This document shows, one piece after another, positions 8,531-17,619 of a DNA stretch of 64,000 bases. Position 1 is the stretch's first letter; each line of letters starts with the position of its first letter. The position numbers and the translations under genes are program-made. This DNA is from Lysinibacillus pakistanensis (lineage in GTDB: Bacteria; Bacillota; Bacilli; Bacillales_A; Planococcaceae): contig NZ_CP126101.1 in assembly GCF_030123245.1 (NCBI RefSeq), forward strand, positions 1,114,501 through 1,178,500. Reading direction: 5' to 3'. Below the pieces are notes generated by a model. That model was not told the DNA's origin. It did not search any database and was given only the letters and a program-made list of their open reading frames with translations.

Positions 8531-9298
8531 ATGGCGTATACAATTGACAATAATGAAGGTATTATGACTTTTACCATTAATCGTGAAGAAAAGCGAAATG
8601 CGGTCAATGACGAGGTTATGGATGGTCTACAAGAAGTAATTACATATATTCAAAACCATGATAATGTTCGTTTTTTAGTTGTAACTGGTGCAGGGGATAA
8701 ATCATTTTGCTCAGGTGGGGATTTATCGGAATTCCATTCGCTTGAAACAGAGGATGAAGCCTTTGGAATGCTAAGTAAAATGGGAAAAATATTGTATGAT
8801 CTCGCAACATTACCTGTACCTACAATTGCTTTGATTAATGGAACGGCAGTTGGAGGAGGTTGTGAGATTGCAACAGCTTGTGATTTTCGTCTAGTAGCCA
8901 GTCATGCAAAATGTGGTTTTATCCAAGGGACATTAGCAATTACAAGCGGCTGGGGTGGCGGTACATACTTATTTGAACGAGGCTTACGGCATGATCGTGC
9001 CATGAAGATGCTAGTAGACGCCAAACCTTATCCAGCGGAATTACTATATGAAATAGGTTGGGCTATGCGTGTTTTTGAAGGCTCGAAGGAAGAAGCGTTA
9101 AATGATTTTATTGAACATATGCGTAAAATTCATCCTTCTGTTCATAAGGCCTATAAAGAAATTGAGCTTCGCAAGTGGCGTGAACGGAATATGTACGAAC
9201 GTGTAATGGAGGAAGTTCGTACCTGTGCGAAGTTGTGGGAAAGTGAAGCCCATCATGAGGCAGTTAATAATTTCCTGACTAAGAAGAATAATAATTAA
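8531..9298 (+). CDS. Enoyl-CoA hydratase/isomerase family protein
   Basis: A 255-residue crotonase-fold protein. The oxyanion-hole segments are recognisable as FCSGGDLSEF and NGTAVGGGCEIATACDFRLV. The exact substrate cannot be read from sequence; fatty-acid or branched-chain acyl-CoA breakdown is possible. The ATG at 8531 follows an AAGGGGGAAA site; upstream in-frame codons belong to the leader. It stands between rpmF and the rsfA-like gene, a position without this gene in B. subtilis, and has its own terminator. Confidence 0.88.
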   Translation: MAYTIDNNEGIMTFTINREEKRNAVNDEVMDGLQEVITYIQNHDNVRFLVVTGAGDKSFCSGGDLSEFHSLETEDEAFGMLSKMGKILYDLATLPVPTIALINGTAVGGGCEIATACDFRLVASHAKCGFIQGTLAITSGWGGGTYLFERGLRHDRAMKMLVDAKPYPAELLYEIGWAMRVFEGSKEEALNDFIEHMRKIHPSVHKAYKEIELRKWRERNMYERVMEEVRTCAKLWESEAHHEAVNNFLTKKNNN

Positions 9299-9308
9299 TG
9301 TATAACTG

Positions 9309-9346
9309 CAGCGATTATTGAAAAGCTTAATCGCTGTCTTTTTTTA
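9309..9346 (+). terminator. Terminator after the enoyl-CoA hydratase gene
   Basis: CAGCGATTA and TAATCGCTG flank a ten-base loop and are followed by CT and a seven-base T run. Confidence 0.85.
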
Positions 9347-9408
9347 TTCAATGATTCTATTTTGCTCACTCTTGCATATAGTAGTAAAAAATGCGAGGGT
9401 GATAGATT

Positions 9409-9786
9409 ATGGAATTGAAAAAAAGAAAAGATCAATGGACAAAAGAAGACGATGAAAGATTAGCAGAAATCGTCTTGCATAATGTGCAAAATGGCAAAAC
9501 GCAGTTAGAAGCTTTTGAGTTAGCTGCTTCTGAACTAGGCCGTACAAAACAAGCATGTGGTTTTCGTTGGAATAAAACGTTACGTGGTCAATATAGTCAG
9601 TCACTATTAGCTGTACGAAATCAACCGCAACAGTCAATGCGAAGTCATTTAAAGCTGGCATTGACAAGTTTTGATGAATTAACAGAGGCTTATCAAACCC
9701 TTGAGATTAGACATCGTGAGCTGCAAAATGAGCATGATAAACTGGTGAAATGGCTGCAGCAAGGGTATTCTTTAATGAAAGATTAA
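9409..9786 (+). CDS. RsfA/YlbO family transcriptional regulator
   Basis: A 125-residue protein with an N-terminal Myb/SANT-like DNA-binding domain (DQWTKEDDERLAEIVLHNV, then GRTKQACGFRWNKTLR) and a C-terminal coiled coil (residues 85-117, EAYQTLEIRHRELQNEHDKL). RsfA in B. subtilis modulates forespore SigmaF genes; its paralogue YlbO sits at this same spot, between rpmF and panE. An AGGGTGA site precedes the ATG. A forespore role is inferred from the family. Confidence 0.85.
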   Translation: MELKKRKDQWTKEDDERLAEIVLHNVQNGKTQLEAFELAASELGRTKQACGFRWNKTLRGQYSQSLLAVRNQPQQSMRSHLKLALTSFDELTEAYQTLEIRHRELQNEHDKLVKWLQQGYSLMKD

Positions 9787-9907
9787 ACACTAATGTAAAG
9801 TAAATGATGAAGAATATGCTTCTTTGTTTTCTGATTATGTTAGCAAACAATTATCCATATTTTATCGTAAACAATTTGTCAATCCTGTATAATAGAAGAA
9901 CCTGTAT

Positions 9908-9942
9908 ACGAGGTGCCTTAGAAATTTTCTAAGGCACCTCGT
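9908..9942. other. Near-perfect 35-base palindrome upstream of panE
   Basis: ACGAGGTGCCTTAGAAA and its complement form a 17-base-pair stem about one central base. A TATAAT box (9888-9893) lies 14 bases upstream, so the palindrome would fall in the first 10 to 45 bases of a transcript from that box. No convincing -35 element was seen. No T run follows, which argues against a standard terminator. It could be an operator or an mRNA 5' hairpin. It is the only notable structure in the 254-base gap before panE. Confidence 0.6.
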
Positions 9943-10040
9943 TCTGTAAGCGGGTAAAATGAAATCATACAGCATTTTGTGGTAAAACTGTTTACAAGGA
10001 GTTTCACATTTAAGAATGATGTGGGAGGTGTCTAAGTGTT

Positions 10041-10943
10041 GTGAAGATAGCGGTTATAGGTGCTGGTGCTGTTGGGCAGCTAATGGCAAGCTTTTTTGCT
10101 GAGTCAGGTTTAATGGTTACATTGGTATCTAAAAGGAAAGAACAGGTAGAAGAGCTACGTGCAAATCATCTAACACGAATCAATGTTGATGGAACAAAAA
10201 CTGTACAAAAAGTAGCTGCAACAACAAATTTAAAGGAGCTTCCGCAGCAAGATTTAATAGTGATAGCGGTTAAGTATGGTCAATTAAATGAGCTTTACGA
10301 ACAATTGTCATCATTATCGAAAGAAGTTCCCTTACTATTTATGCAAAATGGGTTAGCACATTTTGAGGAAGCGCTAAAATTAGCGCAAAAAAATATAGCC
10401 TTTTGCACAGTGTCATTTGGCGCCCAACTGATAGATACGTCAACAGTACAGCATAGAGGTGTTGGTGTTTGTAAGATTGCGCTAGAAAGAGGAGCAAGTG
10501 ATATATTCGATAGGCTATTACTCCTCAAAAATGATTTGTTTCCAATTCAATTGGTAGATAATGCTCAACAGATATTATTTGAGAAAGCTGTACTGAATAG
10601 CTTGATTAATCCGTTAACAGCTGTTTTGCAAGTGAAAAATGGAGAGTTAGTCACAAATAAACAAGCATTTTTAATAATGCAAACCATCTACCAAGAGCTA
10701 ATGGAGGCTTTTGAAGAAATAGAAGAAACGATACCCTTTTCTAAAGTCATTGATTTATGTGAACACACAGCAAATAATACATCTTCCATGCTGTCAGATC
10801 GTATACAAGGGAGAAAAAGCGAAATTGATACGATTGTTGGAGTACTGCTCAATAAGGCTTTAATAAAAGGTCATCATTTGCCAACCTTGCGTACTTTATA
10901 TCACCAAGTACTTGCAATTGAAGAGTGTGGTGAAAGACGTTGA
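10041..10943 (+). CDS. panE: 2-dehydropantoate 2-reductase (ApbA/PanE family)
   Basis: A 300-residue NADPH-dependent reductase that converts ketopantoate to pantoate for coenzyme A synthesis. The N-terminal dinucleotide-binding motif is IAVIGAGAVGQLMASFF, and the C-terminal domain retains the KAVLNSLINPLTA block with the catalytic-region lysine and asparagine. The start is a GTG at 10041 with GGGAGGTG about ten bases upstream. The stop overlaps the start of the DUF3397 gene. Other reductases of this family exist, so substrate assignment rests partly on conserved position (B. subtilis ylbQ). Confidence 0.88.
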   Translation: MKIAVIGAGAVGQLMASFFAESGLMVTLVSKRKEQVEELRANHLTRINVDGTKTVQKVAATTNLKELPQQDLIVIAVKYGQLNELYEQLSSLSKEVPLLFMQNGLAHFEEALKLAQKNIAFCTVSFGAQLIDTSTVQHRGVGVCKIALERGASDIFDRLLLLKNDLFPIQLVDNAQQILFEKAVLNSLINPLTAVLQVKNGELVTNKQAFLIMQTIYQELMEAFEEIEETIPFSKVIDLCEHTANNTSSMLSDRIQGRKSEIDTIVGVLLNKALIKGHHLPTLRTLYHQVLAIEECGERR

Positions 10944-11335
10944 AAGATTTTTTACATATTGTGATTAGTGTCATTATTTTTTGCCCAATTCTTCTATTTA
11001 TGATTGTTTATTTAATTGGTAGAAAGGTAAAAATCCGAGGTACACATGCTTTTGGGGCTGCTTCAGATGTAACAACATTTTGTTTATTTTTTTCAGTGCC
11101 GTTAGCGATAGGTGTTCTATGGAGTGTTAATGTTGGTGTGCTTTTAGTCATGCTAGCACTGACGATGGCTATGATTTTTACATATATTGATTGGCGAACA
11201 AAAAAAGAAATTGAAGTGAAGCCACTGCTGAAAAAAATTTGGCGTTTTCAATTTTTAGTACTAAGTACTGCCTATGTTGTTATTTGTATTGTTGGAATAA
11301 TTCAATCCGTTATAGAATATTTACAGGCTGTCTAA
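10940..11335 (+). CDS. DUF3397 family membrane protein
   Basis: A 131-residue integral membrane protein with four predicted hydrophobic segments (about residues 5-25, 42-60, 63-82 and 102-124). It matches by recall the DUF3397 family that Bacillales carry next to panE and bshC. The start is a TTG that overlaps the panE stop by four bases, indicating translational coupling. Function unknown. Confidence 0.8.
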   Translation: MKDFLHIVISVIIFCPILLFMIVYLIGRKVKIRGTHAFGAASDVTTFCLFFSVPLAIGVLWSVNVGVLLVMLALTMAMIFTYIDWRTKKEIEVKPLLKKIWRFQFLVLSTAYVVICIVGIIQSVIEYLQAV

Positions 11336-11654
11336 GCATTTTCTTTTCATGTTGAAGCCATAAGCGTTAAAATAATAACATTAAAATGTTTCTATAAAAT
11401 TAACTCTTTATAAGTAATAGGTTGGGAAATACCAAATATTTGCGGTATAAAAATGTAAGTACATGTCTGGCGAGGATTTTGATTCTTTATGTGCTTAGCA
11501 GAGCAGATTGAATAGAGTATTTTCTTACTATTTGTTGAGAATTGTCATTTTAAATAATCGTTCTAGGATAAAACGCATAGTATTAATGGAACTTATTTTT
11601 TCAATTTGCTTATTAAGAGTATGATGATTTAGTGAGTAGAGGAGTTTATGTTAA
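11336..11654. other. 319-base gap before bshC, no clear feature
   Basis: AT-rich sequence between the DUF3397 gene and bshC. I see no convincing hairpin terminator and no promoter better than partial matches (for example TTTTCA, 16 bases, TATGAT at about 11600-11625). No small open frame with a ribosome site stands out. Confidence 0.4.
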
Positions 11655-13271
11655 ATGAAACTGGAGTCTATCCAAGTACCCATAAAAAATCGTGTGCTAG
11701 CAGATTATTGGTCACCGAAAACTGCCATTCATGAGTATTTTGAATATGAATATAACGATCAATCTTTTGAAAAACGTGTGCGATATTTAGAACAGCATGC
11801 AAAAGACCAAAAAGAAATAGCAGCAATCATTCACCAATTTATGGAGCCTCTTGGAATATCGAAGAAATCAAATGAGCATTTACAGCAACTAGAGCAAGGA
11901 GCTGTTACAGTTGTTGGTGGGCAACAAGCTGGTATTTTAACAGGTCCTCTTTACTCAGTGCATAAGGCAATATCTGTTATAAAGTTAGCAAAAGAACAAA
12001 GCTTAAAGCTTCAACGGCCAGTTGTTCCTGTGTTTTGGATAGCTGGTGAGGATCATGACTTAGAAGAGATAAACCATACGTATACAGTGCAGGGTGTAGA
12101 GGTGAAAAAACGTGTCTACGGAGAACGCTCTAGACGTAAAACGATGGCTTCTGCTACAAGTATTAACAAAGAAACCATGACACAATTAATGAATACCATT
12201 GCAAAGGATTTTGGTGAAACAGAATTCACTGAAGCGCTTATGAAACAACTGATTGATACGCTAAATAAGAGTGAAACATTTACGGATTTCTTTGCACAAC
12301 TTATGAATCAGCTATTCAAGGATGAGGGCTTGTTGCTTATAGATGCAACAAATTATAAACTTCGTCAGTATGAGAGCGGAAACTTTACTCATATTATTCA
12401 ACATAACGAAGAAATTGCTAGAGTAGTAACAGAGAAAGAAAAACAGCTTGAACGTGCAGGGTATGGTAAGCCTATTTTAGCGACAAATGAAGCGGCAAAT
12501 CTATTTTTTGTTGAAGATGGAGAACGTCATCTTTTAGAAAGAAAGAATCAATCATTTGTTAATTTAGCAGCAAATATTAAATTGTCTCGAGAACAGATGA
12601 TGGAGATAGCTACGAATCAACCTGAGAGATTGAGTAATAATGTTGTAACGCGTCCTCTTATGCAGGAAATGGTATTACCAGTACTTGCGTTTGTTGGTGG
12701 TCCAGGAGAACTGGCTTATTGGGCAACGTTAAAGGATGCTTTTTCGGTACTAGGCCTACAGATGCCTATCTTTGCTCCACGACTGCATATTACAATTGTT
12801 ACACGCCATGTGGAACAATTATTACGTGAGCAACAATTAACAGTTGCTGATGTATGGGCTGGAAAGGCATTACAGCTTAAAGAACAATTTATTGCTGAAG
12901 TCCAGGACCAAGAAGCAAAATCTCAAATCCAAACTATGCAACAAGAGCTTTTTGATAAATATAATCAGCTTGCATCTTACTTAAAAGAACAGCATGTATC
13001 ATTAGATAAAATACTTGTAAAAAATAAAGAAAATCATCAAAAACAGTTTGACTATTTACAGCAAAAGATTGAACAATCTATACTTCATAAGCATGAAACA
13101 ACCATTCGTAAATTTATGACATTACAAAATGAGCTATGTCCAAATGAGGGGTATCAGGAAAGAAGTTATAATCCATACCAATATATCAATGAGTTTGGAC
13201 CTATGTTAGTAACTGAAATGCTTAAGCATAATTATAGCATTGGAAATCTCCACTATTTACTGTATATATAA
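11655..13271 (+). CDS. bshC: Putative cysteine ligase BshC (bacillithiol synthesis)
   Basis: A 538-residue protein of the BshC family, which adds cysteine to glucosaminyl-malate in the last step of bacillithiol synthesis. The conserved blocks VVGGQQAGILTGPLYSVHKA, FWIAGEDHDLEEINHT and PRLHITIV are present. A coiled coil occupies roughly residues 420-490. AGAGGAGT precedes the ATG at 11655. It stands immediately upstream of mraZ, as in B. subtilis, but a terminator separates the two. Confidence 0.93.
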   Translation: MKLESIQVPIKNRVLADYWSPKTAIHEYFEYEYNDQSFEKRVRYLEQHAKDQKEIAAIIHQFMEPLGISKKSNEHLQQLEQGAVTVVGGQQAGILTGPLYSVHKAISVIKLAKEQSLKLQRPVVPVFWIAGEDHDLEEINHTYTVQGVEVKKRVYGERSRRKTMASATSINKETMTQLMNTIAKDFGETEFTEALMKQLIDTLNKSETFTDFFAQLMNQLFKDEGLLLIDATNYKLRQYESGNFTHIIQHNEEIARVVTEKEKQLERAGYGKPILATNEAANLFFVEDGERHLLERKNQSFVNLAANIKLSREQMMEIATNQPERLSNNVVTRPLMQEMVLPVLAFVGGPGELAYWATLKDAFSVLGLQMPIFAPRLHITIVTRHVEQLLREQQLTVADVWAGKALQLKEQFIAEVQDQEAKSQIQTMQQELFDKYNQLASYLKEQHVSLDKILVKNKENHQKQFDYLQQKIEQSILHKHETTIRKFMTLQNELCPNEGYQERSYNPYQYINEFGPMLVTEMLKHNYSIGNLHYLLYI

Positions 13272-13350
13272 TATTGCATAAATATATCTTATTACCTACG
13301 TAATAATTTGATACAATGCAGATTTGATGAATATTGTCGATATTAATAAT

Positions 13351-13389
13351 AAATAAAGAGCTATCCTACTAAGGGTAGCTCTTTATTTA
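13351..13389 (+). terminator. Terminator between bshC and mraZ
   Basis: AAATAAAGAGCTATCC pairs with GGGTAGCTCTTTATTT around a short loop; the distal arm is rich in T. It isolates the division cluster from bshC transcription. Confidence 0.8.
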
Positions 13390-13470
13390 TGTCATTTAGC
13401 ATAGATCAAAAAAATTGCTAAAGGTCTATTTGCACATTAAGTGATGAAATGTCAAGTTTTTTTTAAAAAA

Positions 13471-13520
13471 AGTGGAGGAAAGTGGGGGGATGTGGTACAT
13501 TATTTAATAAAGTGGGGTGA
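13471..13520 (+). promoter_or_regulatory. Putative MraZ operator: GTGG repeats in 10-base phase
   Basis: GTGG occurs at 13472, 13482 and 13492, exactly one helical turn apart, and again at 13512, two turns further on. MraZ proteins are known to bind short G-rich direct repeats upstream of their own operon. The fourth repeat overlaps the GGGGTGA ribosome site of mraZ. The match to an MraZ box is an inference from spacing and position. Confidence 0.65.
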
Positions 13521-13525
13521 ATAGC

Positions 13526-13957
13526 ATGTTCATGGGAGAATATCAACACTCTGTTGATGCGAAAGGACGATTAATCGTGCCCGCAAAATTTCGTGAAGCC
13601 TTAGGCGAAACGTTTGTTGTAACACGCGGACTCGATAATTGTTTATTTGGCTATCCTATGGATGAATGGCGAAAACTCGAAGAAAAATTAAAGGGCTTAC
13701 CGATGACCAAAAAAGATACCCGTGCATTTGCAAGGTTCTTCTTTTCAGGGGCAACGGAAGTAGAAATAGACAAGCAGGGTCGTATCAATATTCCTTCAAC
13801 TCTTATGCAACATGCGCATCTTGTGAAAGAATGTGTTGTGCTAGGTGTTTCGAATCGAATAGAAATATGGGCAAAAGATGCTTGGGAGACTTACTTTAGT
13901 GAGTCTGAGCAATCCTTTAATGAAATTGCAGAAAATATGATTGGCTTTGATTTTTAA
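13526..13957 (+). CDS. mraZ: Division/cell-wall cluster transcriptional repressor MraZ
   Basis: A 143-residue protein with two SpoVT/AbrB-type domains, each marked by a DxKGR/DKQGR motif ([16 protein letters not shown] and [14 protein letters not shown]). MraZ represses the dcw operon by binding repeats upstream of itself. The ATG at 13526 ([11 protein letters not shown]) matches the family start; the GTG at 13517 lies in the ribosome site. It is the first gene of the division cluster. Confidence 0.95.
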   Translation: MFMGEYQHSVDAKGRLIVPAKFREALGETFVVTRGLDNCLFGYPMDEWRKLEEKLKGLPMTKKDTRAFARFFFSGATEVEIDKQGRINIPSTLMQHAHLVKECVVLGVSNRIEIWAKDAWETYFSESEQSFNEIAENMIGFDF

Positions 13958-14010
13958 CTTTTGTCAAAATGTCAGTTGAATAAAGTTAAGGCCTGAAGGG
14001 AGCGAGTGGT

Positions 14011-14961
14011 ATGTTCGATCATACAACCGTGCTATTAAAAGAAACTGTTGACGGGTTGAACATCGATCCTGATGGAATCTATGTGGACTGTACGCTAGGT
14101 GGCGCAGGGCATAGTGAATATTTAGTACAACAACTATCTGATAAGGGCCGTTTAATTTGCTTTGATCAAGATATGACAGCTATTAACAATGCGAAATTAC
14201 GATTAGCACCGTATATCGAACGTGTGACGTTTATCCATTCTAATTTTCGAAATTTGAAAGAGGAATTATTCGCACTTGGTATCGAGCAAGTAGATGGTGT
14301 TTTATATGATTTAGGTGTTTCATCGCCACAGCTAGATACACCAGAACGAGGCTTTAGTTATCATCATGATGCACCATTAGATATGCGTATGGATCAAACA
14401 GCAACACTTACAGCATTTCATGTTGTGAATGAATGGGCATATGAAGATTTAGTACGTATCTTTTTTAGGTATGGAGAAGAGAAGTTTTCAAAGCAGGTTG
14501 CTCGTAAAATCGAAGAGGCACGTAAGGTGGCACCGATTGAAACAACTGGTCAACTTGTAGAACTTATAAAAGAGGGTATTCCAGCAGCGGCACGCCGTAA
14601 AGGTGGACATCCAGCAAAGCGCATATTCCAAGCAATACGAATTGCTGTAAATGATGAGCTAGGCGCAGCAGAGGATTCATTAGTCGATGCGATTGATATG
14701 ATAAACGTAGGTGGACGCATTAGTGTCATTACGTTCCATTCATTGGAGGACCGCCTATGCAAAACTATTTTTAAGGAAGCGTCATCATTACCGGAATTAC
14801 CACCAAATTTACCTGTAATTCCTGATGACATGAAGCCAACTTTAAAGCTTATTACGAGAAAGCCGATTGTTCCATCTGATGAGGAGCTTGAGGTTAACAA
14901 TCGTGCACGTTCAGCGAAGCTTAGAGTGGTGGAGAAAATTAACGACAAAGGGCGTGAGTAA
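14011..14961 (+). CDS. rsmH: 16S rRNA (cytosine-1402-N4)-methyltransferase RsmH
   Basis: A 316-residue SAM-dependent enzyme that N4-methylates C1402 of 16S rRNA. The motifs [27 protein letters not shown] and [14 protein letters not shown] are characteristic. An AAGGGAG site precedes the ATG. Its stop codon abuts the ftsL start, so the two are translationally linked. Confidence 0.96.
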   Translation: MFDHTTVLLKETVDGLNIDPDGIYVDCTLGGAGHSEYLVQQLSDKGRLICFDQDMTAINNAKLRLAPYIERVTFIHSNFRNLKEELFALGIEQVDGVLYDLGVSSPQLDTPERGFSYHHDAPLDMRMDQTATLTAFHVVNEWAYEDLVRIFFRYGEEKFSKQVARKIEEARKVAPIETTGQLVELIKEGIPAAARRKGGHPAKRIFQAIRIAVNDELGAAEDSLVDAIDMINVGGRISVITFHSLEDRLCKTIFKEASSLPELPPNLPVIPDDMKPTLKLITRKPIVPSDEELEVNNRARSAKLRVVEKINDKGRE

Positions 14962-15330
14962 ATGGCAGCAGTACGTGTAAGGCAGCACCAACATCAACAA
15001 GTGCAACAACCGATAACACCACCTAGTCCACAACCCACTATCATACGTCGTAAAAAAACGAACCAGAAGTTTGAAAAAACAATGCTACTTGCATTAGTTG
15101 GTATTATTGTTGTATTAGCGGTAGTCGTTTTAAATAAGCAAGCGGCTATTCAAACAACAAGTATGGACATTCAAAAAATTGAAGCAGAAGCAGAAAAGAT
15201 TGCTAAAAAGAATGTTGACTTGACGGTTCGTGTAAGTGAACTTTCTACATACGAAAATATATGGAAAAAAGCGGAAGAACTCGGTTTAACTCAAAATGAG
15301 AAAAATGTAAAGGTAGTGCCGGGAGAATGA
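14962..15330 (+). CDS. ftsL: Cell division protein FtsL
   Basis: A 122-residue bitopic membrane protein: a Gln- and Pro-rich cytoplasmic tail with basic residues, one membrane span (about 42-61, LLALVGIIVVLAVVVL) and an outer coiled coil (IQKIEAEAEKIAKKNVDLTV). FtsL forms a complex with DivIB and DivIC at the septum. Identification rests on topology and its fixed place between rsmH and pbpB, since FtsL sequences diverge. Confidence 0.9.
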   Translation: MAAVRVRQHQHQQVQQPITPPSPQPTIIRRKKTNQKFEKTMLLALVGIIVVLAVVVLNKQAAIQTTSMDIQKIEAEAEKIAKKNVDLTVRVSELSTYENIWKKAEELGLTQNEKNVKVVPGE

Positions 15331-17561
15331 AAAAAAAGAGATTTCGATTCCAATGGGGAGCCTTTCTATTAATGATTTTTTATGGAGGGCTCTTTTTTCT
15401 ATTATTCACAAGAATGGTGACATTACAGGCGACAGGTGAGGCAGAAGGACAGGAGCTTGCGGCACGAGCAGCTGCAAAGTATAGCAAGGAAAGTGCCATA
15501 ACAGCAAATCGTGGTAAGATTTATGATCGGACTGGACAAGTTATAGCAGAGGATACGCTAAGCTATCGCTTAATCGCAGTCGTCAATGAAAAGGCCACGA
15601 CGGATAAAAAAAAACCGCGACATGTTGTAGATCCAGAAAAAACAGCTGAAATTTTATCGCAGTATATTCATATGAATAAAGAGGATGCAAAGAATAAGGA
15701 AGCGATTTATAAACAGCTAACAAGGTTAAAGGAAAATGGAGAAAAACCTTATCAAGTTGAATTTGGTAGTGCAGGACGAGGAATTAGCCATCAGGTTATG
15801 AGTGAAATCGTAGATGAGAAATTGCCTGGGATTCTATTTGTAAATGATTTGAAACGCTATTATCCAAATGGGATTTTTGCCTCACATTTAATTGGCTTCG
15901 CAGTGAAAGAGGAAAATAAAGATCATACGTTCACAACAAAAGGTAAGATGGGGCTTGAATTAACCTATAACAAAGAGTTATCTGGAAAAGACGGTAAAAT
16001 TGAATACGAGACAGATGCTTTTAGTTATCTATTGCCAAATAGCGAAAAAATGGTGACACCCGCCAAAAATGGGGATGATATTTATTTAACAATAGATAAA
16101 ACAATTCAAAGCTTTTTAGAGGAAGCGATGTCACAGGTTGAAAAGGAGTATGATCCTGAATCCATGACAGCTGTTGTGGCAGAATCAAAAACCGGGAAAA
16201 TACTGGCGATGACCCAGCGCCCAACATTTAATCCTGATACACGGGAAGGGACAAATATGAAATGGCTAAACGATGTGATTGAGGAAACCATTGAACCAGG
16301 CTCAACAATGAAAACGTTCACGCTTGCCTCAGCTATTGATACAAATACATGGCCACCAAATGCTTGGTATAAGTCAGGGCGATATAGAGTTCTTGATCGT
16401 GAAGTTAGAGACCATAATAAAGGGAACGGTTGGGGTACCATTACGTATTTAGAAGGATTCCAGCGTTCATCTAATACGGCAATGGCACATTTATTAAAGC
16501 TTATTGGCGAGGATGTCTTTTATGATTATTTAGATAAATTTGGTTTTGGCAAGAAAACAGGTATTGATTTACCGAATGAGGCAGCAGGTACACTTTTATC
16601 AAAATACCCGATTCAACGTGTTACAACAACATTTGGTCAAGGCTCTACGGTTACGCCAATTCAGCTTGTACAGGCGATGACAGCAATAGCGAATGATGGA
16701 AAAATGATGCAGCCTTATGTCATTGATCAAATTGTAGATCCATCGACAGAAAAAATCATTCAAAATCATAAGCCGATTGAAAAAGGACAGCCAGTTTCTG
16801 CTGACACAGCGAAGCAAGTAAGGGAAATCCTTGCATCTACTTTAACTGCTGAGCATGGGACAGCAAAGGACTTTATCCTTAATGAATATGAAGTTGCAGG
16901 TAAAACAGGAACTGCCCAAATACCGAAAGCAAGTGGCGGTTATCTTGCCAATGATTATCTGTATTCGTTCCTAGGAATGGCGCCAGTTGATAATCCTCAG
17001 CTTATTATGTACGTCTCAGTAACAAAACCTAAGCTTAAAATAGGGGAAAATGGTTCTGTTCCAGTGTCAAAAATATTTAAGCCAGTTATGCTAAATAGTT
17101 TAAAGTATTTAAATGTTAATACAGAAGATGTCAAACAGGTGGATAATGCAGCAATCCAAGACTACACAGGTCAAAGTGCTGAGGCGGTACAGGTAGAGCT
17201 TGCAAATGATGGACTACAGCCAGTTGTTGTTGGAAGCGGCGGGAAAATCATTGACCAGTATCCGAAAGGTCCTCAAAAACTAATTAAAGGTAATTTTGTG
17301 TTTTTAAAAACAGAAGGTGATATTTCCCTACCAGATTTTACTGATTGGTCGTTGCGCAATGTACTTGTTTTCAAATCAATGGCTGATCTAGAGATAGAGG
17401 TTGTGGGTGAGGGCTTTGTAGCGAGCCAAAGTGTATCCGCAGGTACAGTAATTTCAGATAGTTCACCGATAGTTGTGAAGCTGAAAACACCAGCAGAAAG
17501 CTATATAAAAGACGTTGAAGCAACATCTGATGATGAAGTTGAACAAATTGTTGATCAATAG
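15327..17561 (+). CDS. pbpB: Septal penicillin-binding protein PbpB (FtsI type)
   Basis: A 744-residue class B transpeptidase for septal peptidoglycan. After one N-terminal membrane span come the dimerisation domain, a transpeptidase domain with S326 (PGSTMK), S381 (SSN) and K526 (KTGTAQ), and two C-terminal PASTA domains from about residue 605. It overlaps ftsL by four bases, implying coupled translation. Order and the PASTA pair match B. subtilis pbpB rather than spoVD, which follows. Confidence 0.95.
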   Translation: MKKKRFRFQWGAFLLMIFYGGLFFLLFTRMVTLQATGEAEGQELAARAAAKYSKESAITANRGKIYDRTGQVIAEDTLSYRLIAVVNEKATTDKKKPRHVVDPEKTAEILSQYIHMNKEDAKNKEAIYKQLTRLKENGEKPYQVEFGSAGRGISHQVMSEIVDEKLPGILFVNDLKRYYPNGIFASHLIGFAVKEENKDHTFTTKGKMGLELTYNKELSGKDGKIEYETDAFSYLLPNSEKMVTPAKNGDDIYLTIDKTIQSFLEEAMSQVEKEYDPESMTAVVAESKTGKILAMTQRPTFNPDTREGTNMKWLNDVIEETIEPGSTMKTFTLASAIDTNTWPPNAWYKSGRYRVLDREVRDHNKGNGWGTITYLEGFQRSSNTAMAHLLKLIGEDVFYDYLDKFGFGKKTGIDLPNEAAGTLLSKYPIQRVTTTFGQGSTVTPIQLVQAMTAIANDGKMMQPYVIDQIVDPSTEKIIQNHKPIEKGQPVSADTAKQVREILASTLTAEHGTAKDFILNEYEVAGKTGTAQIPKASGGYLANDYLYSFLGMAPVDNPQLIMYVSVTKPKLKIGENGSVPVSKIFKPVMLNSLKYLNVNTEDVKQVDNAAIQDYTGQSAEAVQVELANDGLQPVVVGSGGKIIDQYPKGPQKLIKGNFVFLKTEGDISLPDFTDWSLRNVLVFKSMADLEIEVVGEGFVASQSVSAGTVISDSSPIVVKLKTPAESYIKDVEATSDDEVEQIVDQ

Positions 17562-17619
17562 ATACTGAATAGAAGTCCACTTTATTTCATACGTTGTAAA
17601 AAACAAGGTGTGATGTCGA

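Noticed and set aside
14550..14948. 132-codon minus-strand open frame inside rsmH
   Set aside because: Antisense shadow of a conserved methyltransferase.
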